The notes under the pieces are model-generated. The model made no database searches. It had not been told where the DNA came from and was given only the letters and a program-made list of their open reading frames with translations. The position numbers and the translations under genes were made by a program. 64,000 nt of DNA, taken from the NCBI RefSeq assembly GCF_000226115.1, contig NC_016461.1, forward strand, positions 496,001 through 560,000. The letters run 5' to 3'. Below are positions 1-10,422 of the stretch, in pieces; the stretch's first letter is position 1; the number at the start of each line of letters is the position of its first letter. Origin of the DNA: Thermothielavioides terrestris NRRL 8126 (Eukaryota; Ascomycota; Sordariomycetes; Sordariales; Chaetomiaceae).

Positions 1-741
1 GGTGTGCCTCGGCCCGACCTGGTCAAGGGGCAACTTCTTGGCGATGGCGGTGAACAGTTCCTGCACGTTCTCCGCCGTCTTGGCCGACGTCTCAAAGAAG
101 AGCAGGCCGGCCTCCCTTGCGTACGCCTCGGCGTCGGCTGTCTGGACCGCTCGCTTGTCGGGCTGCTCGGCCACCAGGTCCAGCTTGTTCCCCGCGAGCG
201 CAATGATGATATTCTCGTTGGCCTGCCGCTGCAGCTCCTTGACCCACGACTTGGCCTTGTCGAGTGATGTCTGGATGTGCTGGTTAGCAGAGCTCAGCGA
301 CAGGAGCAAAGGCGGCGGGGGGAGCGTACGGCTTGGGTGATGTCGTAGACGACAACTGCGCAGTTCGCGTTCCGGTAGTACATGGGTGCCAGCGACTTGT
401 ATCTCTCCTGGCCTGCTGTGTCCCAGATCTCGAACTTCACCGTCGTGTTCTCGTCCAGGGAGATGGTCTGTGTGAGGAAGGCGGCGCCGATCGTGGATTC
501 TCTGTACGAGTCGAATTGGTCCTGGTCGTCGTCAGCTCGGTCGCTTCGTCGCGGATGCGTCGGGGACTCACTTTGACAAACCGTAGCACGATCGAGCTCT
601 TTCCTACCGCGGATTCGCCTGTGCGAAGTGAGCACGTGTATCCCGGAGACGACACGGCCTAAGCTTACCTAGCAGCACCAGTTTGAACTGCGCGAAGCGG
701 GTGTTCATGGCGCGAGCGCCGGGGGGTCCTCGAGTCGCCAT
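1..741 (-). CDS. Rab5/Vps21-type small GTPase (3' end beyond window)
   Basis: Early-endosomal Rab GTPase that switches between GDP and GTP forms to drive endosome tethering and fusion (family knowledge). Four exons: 741-669, 618-572, 521-330 and 270-1; introns of 50, 50 and 59 bp, all GT-AG and in phase. The joined 194 residues show the P-loop GESAVGKS (25-32), switch I STIGAAF (49-55), WDTAGQE (73-79), NKLD (132-135) and ETSAK (164-168). The effector region [11 protein letters not shown] is typical of Rab5. About 20-30 C-terminal residues, including the prenylated cysteines, should lie left of position 1. The start at 741 gives a short N-terminal extension ([16 protein letters not shown]); a second Met lies 11 codons on. 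It diverges from SAC1. A Rab22/Rab31-like member is the only realistic alternative. Confidence 0.93.
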
Positions 742-1506
742 GGCGAGGCTGTGAACGTTGATGTCGGGACAAGTCGATAGCGGGAAGCTCGCCTCTCAAA
801 GAGGGAAGTTGGTGGCTCTGAGGACAACGATCGCCGGGAGCACGGCAGTGACGGGGTCAGACCCGAAAGAGGATAGAACAGTGAATGACCCGCCGCCACA
901 GAGGATGCAAGTTCGAGGGCGCTTGGAGGAATCCACGGGACCCGAGCCGGATTTGTTGAGCAATAGGAGCTGGCTGGCGAGGATGGTTGAGCGCAGCAGC
1001 CTGGGCCTTGGCCACTGTCAGTGGTCAGCGGGCGATGCACACGTCAGGCCTGGGCCGATAGCAAAGGCGGCTGAGCTGGTCTGTGCATTTCCCACGTGAT
1101 GGAAACCACTCTGGAGTGTTACATACGGCTGCCTGCTCAGATTACGCGCCCGGCTCCAGCCGTCAGTGCCAGCCGGCATCGAGCGCAATGCCAAGCCGGC
1201 GCCAAGACTTGCCAAGCCGAAGCCCTGGTGGCCAGAACGGAGTTAGCTCGACCCGCAACGCCTCTTGTTGGCAGGCGACATGTCAGCTTGAACCAGTTCC
1301 AGGTTGCTCGGGCATGGCGATGCAGAACTGCAGTCTTTCGCAGTTCCAACGCATATTGTGCTGAACCTTTGGTCATCCCGGTACTCTACGCCTCCGCGAA
1401 ACGGCCTGCAGCACATGGAAAGCAAATAAACAGTCCCAACTGTCGGAATCTCTCCCTTCCTCTCGCCGTCCTCCACCTCCATCCCCTCCCTCTTCCGCCG
1501 CCCACC
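742..1506. promoter_or_regulatory. Bidirectional intergenic region between Rab5 and SAC1
   Basis: 765 bp between the divergent starts of the Rab5-type gene and SAC1. Both promoters must lie here. I see pyrimidine-rich stretches (about 1449-1500, just upstream of the SAC1 start) typical of filamentous-fungal core promoters. No supported coding region; the ORFs seen here are short and lack similarity to known proteins. Confidence 0.6.
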
Positions 1507-3744
1507 ATGGCGTTTCCCTTCCGCGACATCAACGTCCAAACGGCCTCCGACTCGTATATCTTCTCCTCGCCCTCCAGCCCCAATGCTCCGGTCCTGTCCA
1601 TTGACCGCCCCACCGGCGACATCCGGCTGAGCGATGCGTCGCTCCTCACGGGGAAGCGCGTGTCGCGCGTGACGAGCATCGCTGGCATCCTGGGCATGAT
1701 CCGGTTGCGCCTCGGTGGGTTTGCCTTCTGCGGCGGGAGGCCGTGTGGTCCTGGAATCTCCTGACTGTTCCAGACAAGTATATCATCATCATTACCAAGG
1801 TCAAGCCCGTCGGCAGGCTACGAGGACACATGGTCTACAAGGTCGCCGCGACCGAGCTTCTCCCCCTCCGCGAGCGCCAAGTGCATGACCCCGACGAAGA
1901 CAACTTCCTGGCGCTGCTGCGCAGCTTCATCAAGTCGGGTCCCATGTACTTCTCGTACTCGATTGACCTCACAAACAGCTTCCAGCGCCAGGCGCAGCAG
2001 GATAACGCCAGCCCGCTCTGGAAGCGCGCCGACGACCGCTTCTTCTGGAACCGCTTCATCCAGTCCGACTTAATCGACTTCCGCACCCTCGGCGGCCGCG
2101 GTCAGCCACCTCCGCAACCAGGCATCGACCCATACATTCTTCCCGTCATCTTTGGCATGCTCGAGATCCACCCGACGACCTTCAAGGGCACCCCCCTGAC
2201 CATAGCGCTCATCACCCGCCGGTCTCGACACCGCGCCGGCACCCGCTACTTCACGCGCGGCCTGGACGACGAGGGACACGTCGCCAACTACAACGAGACG
2301 GAGCAGATCCTCGTCATCAACGATACCGCGGCAGGCCTCGGCGGGTCTGTGGGCAGCGCAGGGCCGGCGTGGCAGCGTAACACGTCCGCCGAGAGCAAGG
2401 ACATGCAGATCCTCTCGTATGTGCAGACGCGGGGGAGCGTGCCGGCCTACTGGGCCGAGGTCAACACGCTCAAGTACACGCCCAAGCTCCAGATCCGCGC
2501 CGTTGAGGCCGCCTTCCCCGCCGCGAGGGCCCATTTTGACGAGCAGATCCGCATCTACGGCGACAACTACCTCGTCAACCTGGTCAACCAGAAGGGCCGC
2601 GAGATGCGCGTGAAGCAGGCGTACGAGCAAATCGTCGAGATGCTCGTCTCCAGCCCCAAGGAGCACACCCAGGCCGACCAGCGCACCGACGAGAAGTTCC
2701 ACACGATCGAGACGGGCGGCCCGCAGCGCTCCCACTTCGACCGGCTGCACTACATCTACTTCGACTTCCACGCCGAGACCAAGGGCCTGCAGATGCACCG
2801 GGCCCAGCTGCTCATTGACCGCATGCACGAGGCGCTGCTCGCTCAGCAGTACTTCCGCGCCGCCGACATGCCCGGCAGCCGCATCGACGGCCGGCTCGAG
2901 GTGCGCAGCCTGCAGACGAGCGTGGTGCGCACCAACTGCATGGACTGCCTGGACCGCACCAACGTGGTGCAGAGCATGCTCGCGCGCTGGACGCTCGACC
3001 GCATGCTCATCGACCTGGGCCTGCTGGCGCGCGGCGCCCGCTTCGCCGACGAGGACCCGGCCTTCGAGCTGCTCTTCCGCAACCTGTGGGCCGACAACGC
3101 CGACGTCGTCTCCCGGAGCTACTCCGGCACCGGCGCCATGAAGACCGACCTCACCCGCCTGGGCCGCCGCACCAAGGCCGGCGCGCTGCAGGACGCCAAC
3201 GTCGCCGTCACCCGCTACTGCCGCAACAACTTCCTCGACGGGCCGCGCCAGGACGCCTTCGATCTGTTTCTCGGCGCCTACCAGCCGCCCGCCGGCGGCA
3301 TCGGCACCAGCTTCATCTTTGCCGACCGCCGCCCCGTGTGGATCCAGAGCGTCCCCTACATCGCCGCCTTCGGCTTCTTCTTCGTGCTCGTCGCCCTGTA
3401 CACCCCGCGCCTGCCCGACGCCGCCGTCTGGCCCCTGCGCCTGGTCACCATCTTCTGGGCCGTCGTCACTGCCTGGTGTCTGCACTTTATCCTCTCCAAC
3501 GGGATGCTCTACGTACGTGTTTTTCTTCCTGGCCCGCCCTTTTTTCTGTGCTAACAAAGAGGGATAACGATAGGTCAACTGGCCCAAGCTGAACCCCCGC
3601 CCCTGGGCGACGGAGGGGTACCACGAGACCATCAGCCGGGTGCGCAAGGACCGGATCCTGGGGCCGCTGGTGGCGCGGCACGAGCGCGGCCTCAGCACGG
3701 CGCGCTACATCAACGCCGAGGAGGGCAAGAAGAGGATCGAGTAG
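1507..3744 (+). CDS. SAC1: SAC1 phosphoinositide phosphatase, ER/Golgi membrane protein
   Basis: Lipid phosphatase that dephosphorylates PI4P and other monophosphoinositides at the ER, Golgi and contact sites (family knowledge). Three exons: 1507-1714, 1774-3512 and 3574-3744; introns of 59 and 61 bp restore one frame of 705 residues. The catalytic CX5R motif is NCMDCLDRTN with the nucleophile at Cys458. The N-terminal SAC domain begins with a DKYIIIITKVKPVG block after the first splice. Two C-terminal hydrophobic segments (around SVPYIAAFGFFFVLVALY and LVTIFWAVVTAWCLHFIL) match the paired membrane anchors of Sac1. The protein ends KKRIE, resembling the C-terminal COPI-type retrieval signal of animal SAC1 (inference). 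A long open frame on the opposite strand (2070-3698) is a GC-rich shadow. The gene converges on the one ending at 4372. Confidence 0.95.
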
Positions 3745-4371
3745 ACTTGGCTCGGCTCGGCTCGGCTTAGGTTTCTTCTCTGTCTGTCCTGCGTGCATTT
3801 TCTTTTCTTTCCCAAGCAGTGTGTTTGTTGAATTTGGGGCTAGTTGTATGCATCTTCTGTTCTCATCGCATCTTCGCCGTTTAGAGTTTTATTTTACTGC
3901 TAGAGCTAGACGGGTGTCCAGTCTGGGCTGTCTGTTGTAATAGAGAATTAGCCGTTGTTTTGGTGGTCCCAGTTGATTTGATTGTGCATCTTCCTGCCTC
4001 GATTCGTGAACACAACAGTTCAAGCAGGCGAAGCCATGGGGTCGGGGGATGGCATCGTCTATTTGACACCACCCACGAGTCTCAACTATTATTTAACGTC
4101 AGTAGACAGCCAAGGCTCAAGAGCGGCCGTGGCCAGCATCAAGTGGTAGGTATCCAGCAAGCCTCGGATTACAAAAGATTACAATGCGTTGGGTATCGTG
4201 TCTACTAACCACTCCCCTTCATCCCATCCGTCTGCCACCACATGAAGTAAACAACATACGACAACAAACCCCCACCACTCCATTCCACACCGAGCACAAC
4301 GCTCTAGCAATCCAACTCTAGGCTAACACTACACCTGAGAGAAGCATCCCATCATTACCACCGCAACCAAC
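3745..4371. other. Intergenic region between convergent genes
   Basis: 627 bp holding the 3' untranslated and termination regions of SAC1 (plus) and the large C-tail-anchored gene (minus). It is T-rich after the SAC1 stop and C/A-rich before 4372, as expected for two opposing 3' ends. No coding region or structured RNA is apparent. Confidence 0.6.
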
Positions 4372-7300
4372 TCACAACCACAACAACCACCGGACCCCGC
4401 GAACAACGCCCTTCCCGACGCCGAGCACCACGCGCGCCAGCATGACGACAAACCAGACATACCACATGGCGCCAACAAGCAGCCACTCGACGAGGAGCCA
4501 TCCGGCCCTGCGGACCCAGCGGAACCGCCGCCGGCGGCGGCGGAGCATCTTGTCCATGGCGTCGGCGACGCGCTTGACCTTGAGGCGCTGGGCGACGGTG
4601 AGGTCGTGGCCGGCGTCGTCGGCGGCGTCGGCCGCGTTCTGCGCGAGCGACGTCAGCTCGCCGGCGACCTTGGCGCGCAGGGCCTCGGCGCGGCGCAGCA
4701 GCGCGGGCGCGGCGTCGGCCGCGAAGCGCGCGGCCTGCGCGTCCAGGTGCGCCGCTGAGGACGAGACTGATGAGGCCAGTGCGCGGGCGGCGAGCGGGTA
4801 CATGTCTGTCTGCGAGAGCGGGGTGGTGAGCAGGTGGTGGCGGGTTGCGGCGTCGGGCGCGAGGCGGGCGATATCTTGCCAGGTTGGGGGCGGGGGGTCA
4901 TGGGTGGTGGTGGTGGTGGTGGTGATTTTGGCGGTAGCGGGCAGTGGCGAGGGAAGCAGCTTGCGCTGTTTGGCACGGCGGTCCATCTCTGCCGCGTGGA
5001 TGCCCGCGCTGAGGAGCAGGGCGTGCAAACGGGCGATTTCACGCTTGGAGACCGCGGGGCCAGTTGAAGCGTCGCGGTCGGACATGGACCAGTGCCGGCT
5101 GGAGGAGGAGGTCGAACCTCGCGGCGCGTGGGGAAGAGTAAGCGCCGCGTCCAGGCGGGCGGCGGCCGCGCGAACGTCATCCCGGCCAGCTTGCGACTCC
5201 GCGTCCGATCCGACGGGCTCGTGCGGTTGTACCACGACGAGAGGAGGAGGGGGTGACTGGCTGGGCGAGGCGCTTTGGACATCGATTCTCGGAGGCTTGA
5301 GCAGGTCGAACCTCGAGGACCGCCGACTGATGGGCTTTGCTGGCGGGTGCTGAAGGTGACCAGACTTGGCGTAGTCGGGGGTGAGTTGGGATCCCGCCTC
5401 ACGCAGCGCGGTCGCATCCTCTGCGGAGAGATGACGCCCATGTCGGGGACCTCGCGATCTCCCTCTCGACTCGGAGTCGGAGTCATCAGTCGACGTGGTC
5501 GAGGACTGGTCGTCGCCAGCATCCCTTCGCCAGAGCATGTCGCTGACCTTGGAAACGCCGCTGCGCAACACAGTATCGATGCGCGGGCCGCGAAGTAGGG
5601 AGCGGAGGCTGAGACCGCCATCTTCCCCACGTACCCTGGCGCTGCCGATACTCTTGTGCGACCGGTGGCCCATAACCCGCTCTCCAGCAGGGCTCCTCGA
5701 CCGTCTCCGCTGGGGTGAGGAGACGTTGCTTCCAGCCGTTGCCGGCGTCCCGATCCAGGCGTCATCCGGAGGGCCCAGCGAGAGGACGGCATCCTCCCCA
5801 GCAGGTTGGGTGTCGGAAGGGCGCTCCTTGCTACGATCCCGAAACATGCTCTTGACCTTGGAGAGCGGGTTCCGATGCGGCGAGCTTGGCCGGCTAGACA
5901 CGGGTGATAGATCCATGCCAATCGCCGGAACCGGGCCGACGTCGTTAGTGGGCCGCAAATTCGGCGAGTTCAGCTGCGAGGCATCGCCTTCGACCGACAA
6001 GCGTCTGCTCCCTGGGACCTCGAGACTGGTGCCTCCCCTGGGCTGTGGCGGCGTCGAACGCGCAGGTGGCAGCGGCTTCAACCCGAGCCCTTGGGCCTCT
6101 GCTTCGCTCAACTCGGCGCGCGAGTCGGCTCGGAGACGGTTATCGAGCTCTTGGGATGGTTGCCGCGCCTCCCGCTCAGGAGTCATGGGGGTGAAATGTA
6201 TGCGTTGCGTCTCATGGTCGTAGAGCGGGTGCGATGCGGCTTCTCTCTGCTCTTGTGCGATCATCTCTTCCATTTGCTTTTCCAACACAGACCTCACCGT
6301 GCTGCTCCCACCGGGGCCGCCCTTCGCCCGTCGCCGGCGATCGCTGTCAGTATCGGACGACTCGGAAAGCGAGCCGCGACGGAGGCGGAGGATGTCGCGG
6401 TTGGTTACTGAGCTTGTCTGCCGATGGTGCGACCCCTTGAGCGCCCGCAGCTTCTGCTGAGCCCGGTCGCGCGCCGCGCTGAAGACATGTTCGTGTTCGT
6501 GTCTCGAAAGCGGTGGATCCGGTGTTGCCTTCTCATCTGGCGCGAGTGCTTCAGACGAGTCCAGCGCGGAGCCTGAGGTAGCCAGGCGCGGCATCTCATC
6601 TCGCGATAGTGGTTGTGGGACATCAGGCGCCTGAGGAAAGACGCGCCTCCAATGGCGGTCTTCTACCAACTTCTTGTTGTCATCGAGCTCCAGCCAGTAC
6701 ACGTCTGCTAGCATGTCCGCTGGATCGATGACCCAGTCGACCCGCGGCCGCCTAGGCTTCATCACGGTCGACGTCCTCGCGTTGGTCGGCGGAGATGCCT
6801 GCAACGCTGCGGCCTGGGCGCTGGGAAAGGGCGGCAAAGCCGGGTTCCCAGGCAGGCGAGCCTGCCCCGTGGCCACCCACTTTGCCACTTCGTCTATCCA
6901 CTCAGAAACCTTCAGGACGTCGCTGAAACCCTGGGCGGCACCATCAATCGCCTTTCTCTCGCGTGCCCGCACCTTTCGGTTCCGGATGTACTGTAGCGGG
7001 TTGTACGGCCGTCCGATCCTTGTCTCGGGCTCTCCGGTGGGCACTCGAGACACAGGGGCTGAGCCGCTGGGCGTGCTGGGCGGAGTAGACCAGGGCCTAG
7101 TTGTTCGCTCGGGCTCCAGCGGAGCAACTAGATCAAGAACGCGCCGGTACTGAGCCATGAGCTCCAGGTATTCCTTGGCCTTTTGGGCCCTGGCCAGGGT
7201 AGACTGCGAGAAGTGGTATCGATAAGCTGCCCCGGGCTCAAACGCGGGCTGCAACGGGGTAAAGCTTCTCCCGCCGCCTATCCTGGGCGACCGGTCGGGC

Positions 7301-7989
7301 TTGGGCGAGACGGTACGCGACATTTTTCTTTGTTGTTGCAGGTGGTACCTCAGGCTCCCTCCCGGGGCATTGTCGGGCAGAGGTGCTAACCTCGGCGGGG
7401 TCGGCTGGGAAAGGTTCCCGCGGGACGCGAGCCGCCTCGACTGGCTCAGGTTCAGGGCCATGTTGACGATCCGGGCCGACTCCATGTCCAACTGGGCGAT
7501 GCTCGTCCTCGGAGAGGAGTCAACGGCAGTCTCCCCGGTCAGTGAGTCACGCTTGGTGATTGTTGCGGACGTCGAGCTGCCTTCAGGCTGCCCACTGGGC
7601 GGTCCTTCCTGCCCATGGTGTGCGGTACCCATACGCGTGGGCTGGCGCTTTTCGGAAGGCGTCTGCGCCGGCGCATCACGGTCGCGGGCCGAACTGTGGC
7701 GCTTCAGAAGAGTGTTGGAGAGGAGGAAGCCGCCGCTCGACCGATGCTTGTGGGCGCGAGACACGCCTGTCGAGAGCCGCTTCTCGCCATGACCACGCTC
7801 GTCAGACTTCGAGGGTGCCTGGCCAGGCAGTTCGACGCGGGTAGATGAGGAGGCTATGGCCGAGTCGGCAGCAGTGGTGCTCGGGAGCCCGGCGTCTGTC
7901 GCATCGGCGTCGGGATGGAGCGCGCCGGAGTGTTGTGCAGCGCGTCGCGGGCGGAGCTCTGCGGGCGGACTCGCATCTTGGTCCGTCAT
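4372..7989 (-). CDS. Large disordered C-tail-anchored protein, possibly Mtc4-like
   Basis: Single exon of 1205 codons starting at 7989. Most of it is low-complexity Ser/Pro/Arg-rich sequence with many SP/TP phosphosite-like motifs. A conserved-looking ordered part lies at about residues 240-450, including RSFTPLQPAFEPG, RPYNPLQYIRNRKVRARERK and a WVIDPADMLADVYWLELDD block. A Thr run (near 4905-4925) comes from a GGT/GTG microsatellite. The last ~50 residues are an Arg cluster followed by strongly hydrophobic Trp/Val-rich sequence, suggesting one tail anchor (about 1165-1195) with the bulk in the cytosol. The NPLQYIRNRK block reminds me of fungal proteins annotated as maintenance of telomere capping protein 4, but I recall this only weakly. 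The biochemical function is unknown. The gene itself is well supported by length and codon use. Confidence 0.8.
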   Translation of the reverse strand: MTDQDASPPAELRPRRAAQHSGALHPDADATDAGLPSTTAADSAIASSSTRVELPGQAPSKSDERGHGEKRLSTGVSRAHKHRSSGGFLLSNTLLKRHSSARDRDAPAQTPSEKRQPTRMGTAHHGQEGPPSGQPEGSSTSATITKRDSLTGETAVDSSPRTSIAQLDMESARIVNMALNLSQSRRLASRGNLSQPTPPRLAPLPDNAPGGSLRYHLQQQRKMSRTVSPKPDRSPRIGGGRSFTPLQPAFEPGAAYRYHFSQSTLARAQKAKEYLELMAQYRRVLDLVAPLEPERTTRPWSTPPSTPSGSAPVSRVPTGEPETRIGRPYNPLQYIRNRKVRARERKAIDGAAQGFSDVLKVSEWIDEVAKWVATGQARLPGNPALPPFPSAQAAALQASPPTNARTSTVMKPRRPRVDWVIDPADMLADVYWLELDDNKKLVEDRHWRRVFPQAPDVPQPLSRDEMPRLATSGSALDSSEALAPDEKATPDPPLSRHEHEHVFSAARDRAQQKLRALKGSHHRQTSSVTNRDILRLRRGSLSESSDTDSDRRRRAKGGPGGSSTVRSVLEKQMEEMIAQEQREAASHPLYDHETQRIHFTPMTPEREARQPSQELDNRLRADSRAELSEAEAQGLGLKPLPPARSTPPQPRGGTSLEVPGSRRLSVEGDASQLNSPNLRPTNDVGPVPAIGMDLSPVSSRPSSPHRNPLSKVKSMFRDRSKERPSDTQPAGEDAVLSLGPPDDAWIGTPATAGSNVSSPQRRRSRSPAGERVMGHRSHKSIGSARVRGEDGGLSLRSLLRGPRIDTVLRSGVSKVSDMLWRRDAGDDQSSTTSTDDSDSESRGRSRGPRHGRHLSAEDATALREAGSQLTPDYAKSGHLQHPPAKPISRRSSRFDLLKPPRIDVQSASPSQSPPPPLVVVQPHEPVGSDAESQAGRDDVRAAAARLDAALTLPHAPRGSTSSSSRHWSMSDRDASTGPAVSKREIARLHALLLSAGIHAAEMDRRAKQRKLLPSPLPATAKITTTTTTTHDPPPPTWQDIARLAPDAATRHHLLTTPLSQTDMYPLAARALASSVSSSAAHLDAQAARFAADAAPALLRRAEALRAKVAGELTSLAQNAADAADDAGHDLTVAQRLKVKRVADAMDKMLRRRRRRFRWVRRAGWLLVEWLLVGAMWYVWFVVMLARVVLGVGKGVVRGVRWLLWL

Positions 7990-8727
7990 GGCGCAGCCCG
8001 TCGATGCCTCTCGTTTGCCGCAGCGGCTTTGTCGACGGGATCGGAGCTGCAGGGTGCACCAGGGTTCGTGTGTGTATGTGCGCTATGTTCGATGCATTGC
8101 TGCTGCGTCCGAGGCCGGCTTTGCGATGTTAAGAGTTCAAGGGTGCCATGCGAGGTGCGATGTCAGGAGGCGGCCGCTCAGCGTTCCCATTCGCTGGTTG
8201 CGGCCTCGAGAGGTTTGGTTCGCAGGAAAACTGGCAGCCAAGGGTCCCAGGGTCCGGCCAATGTCGATGGGAAAATGCGGTTCGGCAGTCGGTGAGGAAG
8301 GAACCAACCTGACTGGGGCTAGACCCACTGTTACCCGCCTGCGGATTCCTCCCGTCCAAGCAGGAGTGGAGAGGGAGGCGTTACTGGACAGGGCAGGTAC
8401 CCCGCTGGCACGCGTCGTGTCTTCCGTCCACTCCTCCGTTCAACACGGTTGCTGTTGACAGCAACTCCACCCTCCAAGCTTACCTCCTGATATTGCGGTT
8501 GCATGTTTAACGTGCTCACTTCAAAGATCCTTCAAATCTGCTGGGCTTGTTTTCCCTTGCACCGTTTCTCGGGAAGGGATGACCTGCCTAGGTCGTGGCT
8601 ATCTGACAGACGGACTAGAGCCTCCGCGGACAATCCCACGAACAGTCTAGGTTACCGTATTCCAACATGGCCACCGTTGCCAACAGGCAAGCATCTTCTC
8701 TGCTCCCAAAACCGTGACCCCCTTTCA
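7990..8727. other. Intergenic region, promoter of the minus-strand gene at 7989
   Basis: 738 bp between the start of the C-tail-anchored gene and the stop of the J-domain gene, both on minus. It should hold the promoter and 5' leader of the former and the 3' end of the latter. The open frames on plus have no recognisable domains and I do not regard them as genes. Confidence 0.55.
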
Positions 8728-9823
8728 TCAGTGTTTCCCACCGCAATGCTTGGCCATGCAATCCGGGCACGCCACAACCAAGCAGCCGAGGCACACGTTC
8801 GCGAATTTCCTCCGGACGACCCCACAAAACACACACGTCGTCCGCCCGTTCCTTCTCGCCCAGCCAATGCCGGGGCGGACACACTGGCCAGCCGTGCGCG
8901 GCTGCTCCGGCTGCTGCTGCCGCGCTCCTCCGGCGTGCCTTGACTCCCTGAGGCCCGCCCACCTCCGGCGCAGGTCCTCCTGCCTCTCCTCGATCTGCGC
9001 CGTCCTCACGCGCTCCCGGGCCGCCTGCTCCTGCTCGGCCCTCGCCTTCCGCGCTGCTTCCTCCGACCGCCGCTCTGCCTCCCTCAGTCTCTCCCGCCGC
9101 GCCTGCTGCTGCTCCCTCGCTGCTGCTTCCCGCTGCGCTCTCTCCCTCGCCGCCGCCGCCGCCGCCGCCGCTGCTGCCTCCGCTTCTTTCCGTCTCAGCT
9201 CTTCCTGAACCCTCCGTTTTTCTTTCTCTTCCTCCTCCTCCTCCTTCTTCAGTTTGCGAAGCCGCTCCCAAGCGCGCTCCTGCTCTTCCCGCGCCTTGCG
9301 TGCCGCCTCGCGAGACCGTTCCTCGGCCTGCCTCTCGCGCTCCTCCCTCTCTTTCCGGCGGCGCGCCGCCTCTTCTGCCTTTTCTCTTTCTGCGTCCCGT
9401 CTCTGCCGGATCTCCTCCTGGGTAGGTGCCGCTCGTTGCTCCTGCTGCTGCTGAACTGCCGCCTGTTGCTTGCGGTACTGGGCCCACTGCGCCCGAATCT
9501 CGGGGTAGTGTGCGTCGTATCTGGCGCGTTTAGTCTCGTCCCTGAGGTGGTCATACGCCTCGCGAATCTAGGAAGTTGTTAGCTACCTGACCTTGATTAA
9601 GGTATAACCCAAGTGGGAAGGTCGTGGTGAAGCTAGGCAGTAATACCTTGCGGAACTCCTTCGCATCGATTGTCTTTCCCGGCGCCATTTTGTCGGGATG
9701 GTACCGCATGGCGCCGTTGCGCCAGGCATCCTTGATCTCCTTGGAGCTGGCGTGCTGGGACACACCCAGATCCGCGTAGTAGTCCGGGATGTTTGGCTCG
9801 GGGATGGAACCGGAAATGCTCAT
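8728..9823 (-). CDS. J-domain co-chaperone with long charged coiled coil and C-terminal CxxC cluster
   Basis: DnaJ-type co-chaperone expected to stimulate Hsp70 ATPase. Exon 1 is 9823-9647 and exon 2 is 9567-8728, with a 79-bp intron; 338 residues. The J domain spans about 12-80 with HPD at 42-44 and continues across the splice into IREAYDHLRDETKRARYDAHYP. Residues ~90-270 are an almost uninterrupted Arg/Glu/Lys/Gln/Ala helix, including a poly-Ala run from a GCC repeat, which predicts a long single helix or coiled coil. The C-terminus has three CxxC pairs (Cys304/307, 318/321, 326/329), a likely small zinc module. It lacks the G/F and classical DnaJ zinc regions, so it is a class C J protein. 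Start chosen at MSISGSIPEP; an upstream in-frame Met would give a hydrophobic leader without J-family character. Confidence 0.88.
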
Positions 9824-10422
9824 CTCGAAGATGCAGAGACAAGGGTAGCGCTTCTTGTGCAGTGTTAAGCGAAAGACAAAACGATTGATGGTAGAAGTGG
9901 TTGAAGTGTCCTTGCTAGCCACGATGCACCCTTATAAGGGCCTTTTCTCAAGGAAGGAGAACAAACAATGGCCTTTGCCGTGCGTGAAGGCTCTCATTGG
10001 TCTCGATGCGTTTGCATGTTGCATCACATTCGGGTACTTACCTGCCGGTTCTTGATGGTTCGCCAATGATCCTCGCAGCGATTTCTGCGTGCGGCTTTCA
10101 GACTGGACGTGCTTCGTTTGCGAATTATTAGGGTTCCTTGCTTGAGACGCCTTCTATTAAGGCGGGTAGGCAATGCTCTGCTCCCTAAGACGTGATGCTA
10201 AAACCAGCAGAAAAGGGACAGGATGCGCTGTGTCCTGTCACCAAAAGACCCCAACAGCCGGCAGGCAGGATGCTATGAATGGATAGAAACATGCAAAACA
10301 CCCAAGTAATCAAACCCCCGATTCCTCTAGCTCCTCGCAGAGCTGAAGCCCCTGAACCCTCAACCCAACACCCAACGCCAGAACACCATCCAACCATTCC
10401 AACCACCCCATCCAAAAGCGCC
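9824..10422. other. Intergenic region upstream of the J-domain gene
   Basis: 599 bp between the J-domain start and the stop of the PHAF1-like gene, both on minus. It holds the J-domain promoter and the PHAF1 3' end. No coding region or RNA gene is supported. Confidence 0.55.

Noticed and set aside
1096..1764. 222-residue plus frame running into SAC1 exon 1
   Set aside because: It only becomes protein-like from the SAC1 Met at 1507; the upstream part is leader and intergenic DNA, and the end is intron.
2070..3698. 542-residue open frame on minus, opposite SAC1
   Set aside because: It mirrors the GC-rich third-position bias of SAC1, has no recognisable domain, and overlaps both the catalytic exon and a splice junction.
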